A stretch of 64,000 nt of DNA from Amoebophrya sp. A120 (Eukaryota > Sar > Dinophyceae > Syndiniales > Amoebophryaceae), in NCBI GenBank assembly GCA_905178155.1, contig CAJINV010000001.1, positions 5,536,757 to 5,600,756 on the forward strand. The letters run 5' to 3'. The notes beneath the pieces are model-generated. The model was not told the DNA's origin. It made no database searches and saw nothing but the letters and a program-made list of their open reading frames with translations. Of this stretch, positions 47,601-59,600 are shown piece after piece; the first letter of the stretch is position 1; every line of letters starts with the position of its first letter. The position numbers and the translations under genes are program-made.

Positions 47601-50600
47601 CATTTCGTTAGCGTAGTCTAGTAGAGCCTTTTTTGCGACCTCCAGGTACTGTGCGCGAAGTTCTGGCCTACTGCTCAAAGTGTTCTCTTCCTCCTGTCGT
47701 TGAATTTGCAGCGCAGCGTCTTGACTTTCGTCTAGTTCCTGATGAAGAATTTCGGCCAGCCCCCGGTATTCCTCCTTGACAGTGACGGGCGGCAGCTTTG
47801 CAGGTATTTGTGTCCTCGGCGAAGTTCGATCAACTGCAAATACGTCTGGGTCTGGGAAGAAGTTATTATAGTGTTTTTAGCCTCTCCATATATGAGAAGC
47901 GGACATCTGTATTACCTGGTCGGGCATGACACATTATTTCATCTTGAGGGATTTTGCACAATGAGAAACTACCATAAGAAGTCGTATTTTTGCATGACAA
48001 AGTTCGTGGCGGTTATTTTCGGCTTCATGCCTGACAGATAATTTAGTATTGGTTTATTCCAAACGCGCAATACAGGTTTGCAGTCTCCCAGACCGAGACA
48101 TGTTGGCACTTCATAACTACTGCCACTCGCCCCGGTTTTCGAAGTCGCAGAGCATTTCTGGTTGAATGCAGTTCCGCTAGAGGTGGCGCTTTTGCTCATT
48201 CGTCGTCTTTTTCTAGAAGGCGATGATCCAGCAGCAGGCGACTCGCTAGAACCGGACAGACCGCGCAACTCCGCGAGTGTAGGCTTTGCGTGTGTGATCC
48301 CATTGCTGAGCCCGTGCATCGCGCGCTGATTGTGTGACCCCATTGAAACAGAAAGTTCTGAGCCCATACCACTCACTGATTCGTTGTGAAACAAAAAGTG
48401 TTGTCCGGCTTGCGAAGTCCCAACATCTTCTTTGGAGTCGCCAAAAAATGCGTCGACTTGTTCGTGCTCAATCCGCTCCTTCGCGCGCGCAAACGCCTCT
48501 TCGCGCGCTTTCGCATTTTCGGGCGACGCTGGCTTCCTGGGCGCCGAGCTTGCGGCCTTCTGCAGATCGCGGAACCACTTCGACAGCTCCTTGTTTTGCC
48601 GCCAGCGGGTGACGAGCGTGTTCACGCTTGCAGCAAGTTGCGACCCTGTCTCTATCGGCGCGTGCAACAGAAGGGCGCCCGTGACTCGGGGGGGAAGATT
48701 CTTTTCCGTCAGGATGGAGGGCGGCTTTTTGCTGAAACTGTCCTTCACTTGCTTCGCCAATCCGTCCCGCAGTAGCTGCTCCGCGAACTTTTCGGGTGTG
48801 AGGGAGGTTGTAGTCGAGGAAGCTGCAGGAGCCTTTTTGTTTCCCTTGGCACGTTTTCCGGACACAGGCACAGTTTTGCTGTCGACTTTTTTCTCCGGCT
48901 CGTCCACCCCAAAGTTGATGTTCTCGAGTACAGTAATGATTTCTTTTATCACAATGAAAAATGCCCCCGCTCTAGGACTAGTTCAGCAGAGCAGTGGTGC
49001 ATTCGGGTTCGCCTACGGAGAATGCGACGCATTTGTCCCTCGGAAATCAAAATGTCAGGCAGCTCAAGCAGGACAGACATACCGATCGTCTAACTAGCGT
49101 GTACCGCCGGGCAACATAACTTTGCTTCACTACTCTGACCTAAAAATTTGACACGCTAATCCACGCATGGCGGCAAGTGATTCTATAGGGACTTTTGCAA
49201 TGCATAAACTAACTTCCACGCGCCGGGACGTGGGCGTTTTTCAGTGTGATATGTTTCCGGAGTTCTTCTTCAGAATACTCGTGAGCAGCCGGAACGTCAA
49301 ACTTGCGATGTGCAGGCGCCGCAGGAAGTTTCGTCGGGCGGTTCTCCCCACCGTCTTTGAAAGATCGCAACCAGAGCAGCACCCTGAACATCTTGCGAAA
49401 GCTCTCTGCGTTCCGAGGGTAGTCCAACTGCAACCGCGCGAAAAGTGTCCGCAGCCGCAGGGTGCTCGTGCCGGTACTGGCAAGCGTCAGATCGTACAGC
49501 TGGATAAAATATGCATTGCAAATATGTCTGGGTTGGAAAACCTGTGATACTGAATGAGCATGATAACAATTGCAGCGGTTGCATTGGCAGCTAAGCAAAG
49601 CATGACAAGTTTTGGGAACGCTCTTCGATGCCTAGCACGCATTGGTATTCCAAATTGGTTTTTTGCATGACAGAGGAAGCTGCTCTTTTGCTACTCAAGC
49701 AACACTTGCTTTTCAGGAATGCGATACACGCATTCATACGCTCCACTTTTTAACACCCGAGCATATTTATTTTTCGCATTCGATATAAAAAAATCAGCAG
49801 CACCAGAATGCCCGCCTTCCTCGTCGACACATAGCTCGCGACGCCGCGTTTGCAGCTTTTCGACCAACTCCGGAATGGGCGCCAGGAGCAGGCTGGCGGT
49901 GCTGGCATCTTGCTCGTCGCTGGTGTCCAGTAGTAGCTGGCCGCCGAGCGTCGTCCGGGCCTTAGCGTCGGCAATTATGCTTTCCAAGTCGTCCTCGGCC
50001 GGCCCTTGGTCCTCGTCAATAGCACCGTGTGGCGAGTCCGGTAGCACTGGAGACCAATGGCGGAGAACAGACACATCCTGCCCGTGGTCACTTTCTACTT
50101 TTATTTTCCCGCCAGCAACGAAATACGCGACGGCCCCGCACATTCCGGCCACGTTCTCCAGGGTCACCCGCTGCAGCTATCCTGATTAAAAGTGCTCCCA
50201 CCCGATAGTCAAGATGCCAATTTTGCAACACAAATGCAGACATTTTGCGGATCACGCGGCCTTAAAAGCTCCTATATCTGGCGTAGCGAAGGTTAGCAGC
50301 AAGGATAGCCGCATCACAACACCATCAGCTTATCCTTTCTGATGCTGCCATCCTGATTCTGTAAGAAGGATATTTGTGTTGTGATGCTAAAGAAGAATAT
50401 AATATTTCTTTGTGTTGTTGTAAGACGTCTCTGCATGTAAGAAGAATATTTGCGTTCTTGCGCCTCTGTAAGAAGGATATTTGTGTTGGTGTAAGACGGA
50501 CTCCTGCTTGCAGTATCACAAATTCCGATTATACACGACTGCAAACGCTTTTCTTCTTGATGAGGATACACATTTCCAATCTCTCTGTAGACACACTTCT

Positions 50601-53600
50601 GCATGACAGCTCTGGGGTGGGGACAATTTCGCTTAGGATAGCAGCTCTTCCGGTGTCATCCGCTCAATTGGGGGCCGGCTTTCTACTCCGACCAGGTACG
50701 CCCGAAGGTTTCTCCCGTTCACGCGCGAGGCAGAGACGTCACTCAACTCCCGGGGGCGGCTCGCTTCCAAACTGTTCGAACCCACGCGACGGAGGGTTTT
50801 GGTGATTTCGGCGAAACAAAGCGACACAAGGAACCCAATCGCCGGCGTCAAACACAGGGGCTCAACCGGGGACATCCACACCCGGACCCGGCTGCGCTCG
50901 CTTCTGGCATCGGGGGCGCCCGCTCCTCGCTGCGGGGAAAGCTTCAAAACCACAAGCAGGACCCTGCGCGCGTCCTCGATCTCCGCGCCGCCGAGCTCCA
51001 CACCGTGGCCGGCACGCAGCAGCTGGAGCCCTGTCGCCGTGCCCGTTAGCCCGGTCAGCCTGTCGGGGAGAAGGCGGGACGTCAGGAGGGACAGGTAGGC
51101 CAGGTAGTAGGTGGCGGCCTGGCTCCTTGCCCGCGGTCGCAGCGCTCCCAGCTCGTCGACGACATCGATCACGAAGTAGCCCCGAACATCATCCAACATC
51201 AACGTCGTTCGCCCGCTCGCGTTATCAAATGCAAATTATATGTCTGGGCATCGAAACTTGTAATGCTGAATGGTCAAGATTGAGCACGCCTTGAACTTGA
51301 AGTGCAGTGCAAAATGACAAATTTTTCAAACGCTTTCTGATGCGCAGCACGCATTACAGGCTGCGACTTTGCATGACGAGAGTGTCGTGGTGCTACTTTT
51401 GGTTCTTTTGCTCCTTTTTTATGCAATACAGATTTTCTAGAAATGCGATCATGCAATACAGATGCAACCTTTCCAGACCCAGACATATTTGCAGTGCATA
51501 CATGTCCCGCTTCGCCTCGGCATCCGGCAGCAGCAGTACACGGTTGCTGCTGGCCCCTGCTTCATCCCCGGGCGCTGCAAGAACGAGGCCGCTCCGCAGC
51601 CCCTGCAAAGTGCCTAGCCTCTGGTCTTCGGAGACGCACCGGCCGTCGAGCTCGGGCACGCTTACGGCGTTCCGCTTTCTTGGTCCAGCGCCTCCTGCTC
51701 CGCTTCGCGCGATGTCCCCCACATGGAACGATATCCCGGGATACTGTGGAAGCTCCACGATCAGCAGTGGCGTCTCGTCTGCGACACCTCCTTCGCGCTC
51801 GTCCGGTGCAGGCGCATAAACGTGTAGCAGCTGGCGCGCCGCCAATCTTGAAAAAACCCGCTCGTGCAACGTTCTCACGGCTTCCGCTTTCGTTGATAAC
51901 AGCCGCCGGTTGGTTCGCAGTTCGAAAAGGGTGCCGGATTCTGGTCGGAATTCGAAAGCTGCCTCACCTCGTGCGAAGCCGTCGGCCTTGAAAGTCCTCG
52001 GGCGAAAGCTGATTACCAAATCCTCCGGGTCCGCGCCGCTGCTTTTGGACAGCCATAGAGAGTGCCCCGCGCTGATGTCGGAAGGCTATCAAATTCCAGA
52101 ATGTGTCTGTGTCTGAATGCAGCTTTCATAAGCATCTATTTCACGATCACGGGCTTTGTAAATTGCCATGCAGGGTCCAAACATATGAGCATACATTTCA
52201 ACTGCTTTTATACAGCCGTGAAATGTACAAATATGTATGAGTCCTGCTTTAGAGTAAAGTGTTCCAGCCCGGGGGTTCGAGCGGGGTGTCCCGACCCTCG
52301 GGATTCGGGATTTGCAGCACGGCCCGTCCCGTGTTGCAAAAAGAACCCGAAATCCGTATTTTTTGCAGCATGGCCTGCTCTGTACTGCAAGTCGGGGCTC
52401 GAGTGGAGTGTACCGTCCCCCGGTTTTCGTGATTTGCAGCACGGGCCAAATAAAAAAAGCCGATACTTTGCGGTTTTTTTGCAGCACAGCGAGGGCCATG
52501 CTGCAGATCGGGGTCTGAGCGGAGTTTCTCGTCCCCTGATACTCGTGATATGCAGCAAGGCCCGGCCCGTGCTGCAAAAAGAAACCGATCTTTCACAATT
52601 TTTGCAGCACGGCTGGGGCTGCGCTACAAATCGGGGCTCGAGCAGAGTGTCCCGTCCCCCGGGAATCGTGATTTGCAGCAGGGCCCGAGCCGTTCTACAA
52701 GAAGAAGCAGATATGCCGGAATTTTTGCAGCACGGACCGGGCCGTGATGCAAATCGGTGTTCGGCCGGAGTGCCCCGTCCCCCGGGACACGTGATTTGCA
52801 GGTACTGCAAAAAGAAGCTGATATCGCAAAAACAAACCGATCATACTTCTGATTATTTGCAGAACAGCCCGGGCCGTGCTGCAAATCGGGGCTCGAGCGA
52901 AGTGCCCCGTCTCCCCGGGACTCTGATTTGCAGCACGGCCCTGCCCGTGCTGAAAAAAGAAGCCGACATTCCGGATTTCTTGAGGAACGGCGGGCCGAGC
53001 TACAAATCGTGGCGTGAGCGGAGTGTCCAGTCCTCCGGGCCTCCTGATTTGCAGCAAAAAGATCCCGACATTGCAAAAAGAAGCGCACATTTCAGAACTT
53101 TTGCAGCACGGCCGGGGGCGTGCTGCAAATCGGTGTTCGAGCGGAATGCCCCGTCCTCGGGGACTCGTTATTTGCAGCACGGCCCGGCCCGTGCTGCAAG
53201 AACAAGCAGATACTGCAAATCGGAGCTCCGGCGAAATGTCTCGTCCCCTCGGGCCTCGTCATTTGCAGCACGGCCCGGAACCTGCAGTAAAAAGAAGCCG
53301 ATATTCAGGATTTTTCGCAGCACGGCAGGCCGTACTGCAAATCGGTGCTAGAGTGGAGTGTCCCGTCCCCCGGGACACGTGATCTGCAGAACGGCACGAG
53401 GACGCGTGCTTCAAAAATACGAAGGCAATATTTCAGATTTTGCGCAGCGCGGCAGACTGCAATCGCTGCGCGCGCCTACCAGACGCCAGCCTATGCGCCC
53501 GCACGACCGGCACCATAGCCGCGCGCTACATCTTGACACCCCCAGACACAGACACGCCCGCACTTGATACCGGTAGCCCGGTTTCTCCATTCCCCTCGTC

Positions 53601-56600
53601 CTCTGGCTGCTCGGCTTGGTCCGGGTCGGCGATTTCAGCAGCTGCAGCTTTGTCGACCTCCGCCCCATCGCCGAACACCCCCGCCCCGTCGACCAGCACT
53701 GCCCTTCGTCCGCTGCGGTCCTCGATTATCACCGGTGCTGCATCTGGTTCTGCTTGGCGAATCTCGAAGAACGTGCCCAGATCGTCCACCGGGTGGCTGC
53801 GAAAGCTCTGGCCGTCCCCACATGCTTCGAAGGAGAGGGCTGCCCCGCTGAAGAAGTCGCGAAAGCGCTGGTGGTCAGAGATGCTGCGTGGCAGGCTCTT
53901 CACCGGTGAGCCGTTGACCCGGAAGACGCCGGCGACGACGTCAACATCCAGCACATACCCACCCGGTGCTATCAAGTGCAAAAGTGTCTGGGTCTGGAAG
54001 AATGCATGTTTGTCATGCTGGTCTGGCATGACTCTTCAATCTGCCATGCACGTTACGCAAGAGCAACGCTTTTATGTCATGCAGAAACGCGCTTTGTCAT
54101 GCAGAGTGGGCAACACCTAGAAGCTCAGAAACTTGTCATGCCGGGCCAGCACTTGTGGCCCCACCATGATACGCCACCCATCGCCACAAGGTTCCAGACC
54201 CCGACACGCTTGCAACCCATAGACGCCGCCCGGTACCAATTTGCTCCGCCGTCGTGGTACTTGCGCCAGGCCTGCCGCCGCGTCGGCTTTCCCAGTCCGA
54301 CACGCTTCCAGCTGGTTCCCGCGGACGACACCACCGCCGCCACGCCCTGCTTCCAGTAGCCCCGCACGAACTTCGTAACGCCCTCGGACTTTGCGGCCGC
54401 GGCCGCCCGGTGCAGCGCCGGCGCAAGGCGGTCCGCCAGTCGCTCGGCGAAAAAGTAGGCGCCGCGCCGCAATGGACTCCCGCCGTCCGACTCCAGCAAG
54501 CCACTACCACCGTAATCGACCACGATCGCCCTGAACGTCAACCACTCGCGAAGATTCTCGGCCACGCCGTTTATCATTTTTGAAACGGCCCCCCACAGTG
54601 TAAACAGAACAACTCTCGAAGTGCCAGTGCAAGATAGGCCTCTCAGAGGCCTGTCTGGCACTGGCACTGATATTTCGAACTCAGAGGCTCTGAGTTCGAA
54701 ATAAACTTCGAACTCGAAGCGCTACACTTAAAGTTACGCTCTAGCAGCAGGCGACGCAATTCAAACCCAATTCCGCTCGCTACAACACAACCTTTCTTGC
54801 GTTGCAGCTACCAATGATGAAAAAATAGCAATTACGACACGCCTCTTGGCGCTTCCGATACACAAATATACAAAGATCAAGATGAGAGTCCCAAACTAAA
54901 CCCATTAAACCCCGAAAACCCTTGCAGCGACGGACCGCGACGGTACTGAAGAGACGAAGTCACGACGCCCGCTGGTGAAGGCAAGTCGGATCAGGTGCGA
55001 CGTGCCGGTAGCTCATAGTGCCCCTCCTAGCTATCCTAGACCTAAATCTATACCAAGGAATGGAGACCCTTCCTCCCGAAGCTGCTTGGTGCCACTAGGC
55101 CCCGGGGCGTTTCCGATGAAATCGAAATAGCAGCCCTAATCTTTCTAAGCCCTAGAACCCTAGCTGCGACGGCCGCGGAGCCGGGTCGTTCGTTGTAGGA
55201 AGAAGATCGTAGACCGCAATGGATGTCGCTACAGGAGAGAGATCGCTACGTACTCAATTTCATGCACTCAACATCATGAGTCTATATGTAACTACGCCGA
55301 AATGTAAGTACTCAACGATAGAGAAGAGAGGCGCCAAGAAAAATCGCCGGGAAAAGCAAACTGCTTGGCTATAAATATAATAGGGCCCAATGAAAGAAGA
55401 TAAGAAACAGAGTAAGAGAATGACGAAGCCGTTTGAGGAAAGCGCTAGATCATGCGAGTGCTCTGATCTATCCAGGAGCGCTTCCTGCCAGTTCCAATGC
55501 TTGCAGCGGTGCTTCCGATATAAAAAGAAAAACTGTAATCCGGAGCCCTAAAACAAACGCGTCAAATTCTAAACCCTTGCAGCGACGGTCAGGGACGGGT
55601 GCATGCTTGATGGAAGAAGGCACGTCGCCCGCAGTTGAAGGCAAGTCGGAGCCAACAGGTGGACGCGGCGGCGCGCGTGTCTTTGCCGGGCCTATGTAAT
55701 CTTACGCCTAGACCTATCCGTGGCGGAAAAAACACCCGGATGAGAGAAAAGCTGCCCGGGGCCAGCAAGTTGGGCCCCGAGAGAGCTTCCTTCTGCCTGG
55801 GGCCAGTTGGGCCCGGGGAGGTGGGTTCTTCTACTGCGACGCCTCCGGTCTGCGCCGTCAAATATAAACAAAGCGAACCACTACTGGGACAAGGGTGGGG
55901 GGCCGGGTTTCATGCTGATACTTTTCGAAACTGCCCCGGCATGCTGCTGCTGGTCCTCTGGGTGTCCGATAAGAAGCGCGGGGTCTTCTGCGAACGTCAA
56001 GGAGCCCGCGACCGCCACATCCAGCACACGCCTGCGATGCAGCTCGCTGCCCGCGTCACCCGCACCGCGCAAATCGTCGAGCCACTTGATTGCCGTCCTC
56101 CGCACCAGCATGAGTAGCTTTGTCGCGTCCGTCTTGCGCGAGGCCGGGCTGTGCTCGAACAAGTGGAGGCCGACGAAACCGGACACATAGAGCAGAGTCG
56201 TTTTGTCCCATGCGTTTTTCGAACTTCCCAAGCGCTTCCGTACCTCTCCAGCAAGGTCGTGCCGCCGGGTGCTTTCCGGGTTCACCAGGTCGCGCGACGT
56301 GGTGCGGGCCCACCGTAGATTCTGCTCGAAGTTCTTCTGGTCCTCCGCCGCGGCTCTTTTCCCGCTCCCGCCGGTAGCAAACTGCACGCCATCGAGAAGT
56401 CCCGCCGTCTTCTTCTCCGGAGCCGCCTCGGACTGCGGAAATTGCGTCTGCTGCAAGAGTAGCTGTGCATCGCGAAGGCTGACAGGGTCCCCAACCTGCC
56501 AGAGGACCAAGCAGACGAAATGCGCAACGGTCTCGCTGTTGAGATTGACATCGCCCCGGCCGATCATCCCGCACAACCGCGCCAGCTGGTGCTTCGAACC

Positions 56601-59600
56601 GGCGCGAAGCCTGCCGAGCTGCTCCAGCGCCCTCTCCTGCGTGCCACTACCGGAAGCAATTCGCGCGGCGCAGGCTTGGTTCTCATTGTGGTCGGCCCCT
56701 GCGAACTCCTGCAAGCTCTTGAAACTTTCCTCGCTGATCACGTACTGCAGCAGCGACGCAACTGGACCGAGGTCCCAGCTGGCGCGGGGCTTCCACTTTC
56801 GTCGGTCGGCGTGCGCGTGCCCCGCGGCCATCTTCCTCGCGAATGTTTCGCCCGCCGCGGCGCCCCGAATCTTCGGAGGCAGGTAGAGGAGATCGAGGTC
56901 CATGCGGTTCTCCCGGATGATCTGGCCGCTCTTCAGCTTCTTCCACTGCACCGCTTTGGCCTCTGCAGCCTTGCCGTTGAGCGTCCCGAGCCGGCAGAAC
57001 AGCGGGGCCCGGCCGGTCGTAGCGTCACACTTGTGGCCCGCATCTTCAAGAGCCTGGCGGAGGGGCTCGAAGTCGTCCCATGCCTGCGTCCTGCCGAAGT
57101 ATCGAATGCAAATATGTCTGGGTCTGGAAGATTCCGGGATTTGTGATGCATATTTTGTATGGTCCATGATGCATGTAATGCATGACCTTTTTTACCCCTC
57201 AACCACAGTCACCCCCTTTACGAACAAAGCCTCAGGCTTGATCTCGGAGGGATTGGGTCAAGCTCTAACGCGGGATCGGGCCCGAGGTGAGGACACGTTA
57301 GAGTGGCTGCATGTCCTGGTCCATTCCGTGGCTTCCAAGCAGCAATTCCACCGTAAGACAACCAGGCAAAACGACGAACAAGACGATAGGACAAGGACTG
57401 ACTAGGTCTGAAGGACTGGGGTCTCCAGCAGTCCTGGCAAAAAAAAGTAGTCGCTATGCCTGCCCGTCTTGGAAAACCCTCGAGCCAAATTGCTGTGGTT
57501 TCCAACATCACCGGCACATCGCCAGCTTTCGTCCTTCTTCGCGGCGTGATCCTCGTCACCTGGTAGTCCGGCTCGTAGTAAAATGTCAGCCTGCTGTCGT
57601 ACAGGTTTTGCTTTCTGTACCCCAAGAAAATCGGGAACGCCGCGTCAATCTGCGGGACTTTGCCCTGCAACTTCGACCGCAGCGGCATTAAAGGAGCGAC
57701 GCACTCCACCTGCTTCGGCCCGCGGGCGACCGCGGCTACGGTCAACGCGTTTCCACCGGAGGATAGTGTCTCCGAACAACAATATGGGACTGTGCTCGCG
57801 GCGTCGTTCGCGCACCACTCCAAGCACGGAGGACTCGATCCGGGCTTCGTCGACGCGAGTTCCGGTGTGCCGAACCGACACCACTTGACATACGCCGAAT
57901 CGACCCCATTGATCAACAGGGGCGTCCCGGCTTGCCCGAACTTCAGGAACAAAGTTCTCTCCAGCAATTGCGCGACGCCCCCGGTGTACGTCAGCATCGG
58001 CGCCCCGCCGGTTGCCGCAATCGCGAAGATGTCGTGCTCGTTTTGAAGCAATTTCGTGTCGTTCGTGCGCTGCTGGTAGGTCTCGTGGATGTTTTCCTGT
58101 AGAACATCGATCGCTCGAAGATGTTTTGATAATTCCGAGATAACAGCGCCACCTTGACGAAAAACTTCTTCTAGGGTGGCAACGGCGCGGCTAGGCAGTT
58201 CGCGAGCACTAACTCCTGCGTCATGTTGGTCGTGACCCGCGCGTCGGTGCCGAAGAGGTTGTCGGAGCGTCTCGGAACGATGATAACTCTGTCGGTTTCT
58301 AGATCGACAATCAAACAGACCAGATTCTGTGAATTTTTACTCAGCACATCCGGACACATCCTGCAAGTTTTTTGACAGCACCCGTCGAAGACTAGAGAAA
58401 AGCATCCCCCCTTCGCCGCGTAATCTGCGCAGCAGCTCAGTGGCGCAAACAAGCCACCGGGTGGCGGTCGGAGATATTCACCTGATTCATTATCTTCGCA
58501 TTTCTCCAAGTCCATCGCAACCGCTATCGTTTCCACCGACTGGTGATACACCAAAGTCGCCAAAGCCTCGCTTGTGTTGTTGTTCAAAGGTAGGAACGGG
58601 TCGGTGGTCGTTGTGCTTGTCGTCGTCACGTTGTAACTTATGCCGGCCGCCTGATTCGCTTCTAACTGCAACTGCGCTTCCTTGTGTTTTCTCACCTTTT
58701 CCAGCGCCAAGTCTAGTGTCTGGAAAGCCTTCGGCGCCTCGTGGACTTTAATTTTCCTACCGTTAGACCACTCTAGCAACAGGTTCTCCTGGATCGAGAT
58801 CGTCACGCCCACGGTGATGTTTCCGACTAGAACCGTTTTACACCGGATCAAGTCGTGGATGATGATGTTCGCCAGCACTTTTGTTTCAGACACTTCATTA
58901 CTCATCCGCAACACTCGCGCCCGCTCCGCCGTCGTGTTCAGATTGTCCAACTAGAAGCGGCACCGACACCGCATGTGCGTCTTCACGCCCGCGCGGAGGA
59001 AGTTCTTCCCCGCGACCAGGATGTAGTCGTGCTGCGCGACAACTAACGGCTCGATCGTGTTGATCTCAAGTGGCGGCTCGACGTTGAATTTCAAGCCGGT
59101 CGAGAGCATCATCGGTTCTTCAAAGCCCTCTGTGAAAGTGGAAACGTTGTATGGCCGCGGGTCTAGCTGCGCTTCGGACGGGTAGACGCGTAGGAATCTG
59201 CTCAAGTACTGCACCTGGACCTCCTGCGACCAGGACTGGGTGGGGTTAAGCGCCGCGCTGGTCACGCAAGTAGTCATCGTCTGGCTCACGGGAATTGCCT
59301 CCACTGGTCGGCCAAGCCAGAAGATGCATTTCACTGTCGCGTCTTGCTCGTCGTCGGGGAGAAGGTTCTGATGCTTGATGGACACCTCTGCACCGCCATA
59401 AGTCGAACCGAGAAACGGGGTGAGCGAGTAGAGCATCGGCCTCTCCCGGACTTTCACCGACAATAAATGTTCCGCCACGTGGAAGAAGGCGAAGCGGAGG
59501 GTATCTGATGGTAGAATCAGCTGCAGCTGCACTTTCGCGGTTCCGCCCTGCGACTGCAAAGCGAACTCCGCTGCTTCATCCGTCAACGTGCATTCCGCGT

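Larger units (their letters stand above)
54572..55920 (-). mobile_element. Introner I22 (family C), 1.35 kb, in giant gene
   Basis: Ends TATCATTTTTGAAACGGCCC and the complement of TATCAGCATGAAACCCGGCC, both running into CCCCAC. The flanking repeat is weak (CCGTT versus CTTTT). The two sides are adjacent in the family order (VSK then NGVAENLREW), and the frame is kept within two bases of the ends. The interior holds two strong palindromes and three diverged copies of a CCCTWGCWGCGACGG-containing segment. Confidence 0.78.

Noticed and set aside
52062-53351. 429-codon plus-strand frame
   Set aside because: It is the translation of the 122-bp tandem array inside introner I20, antisense to the host gene.
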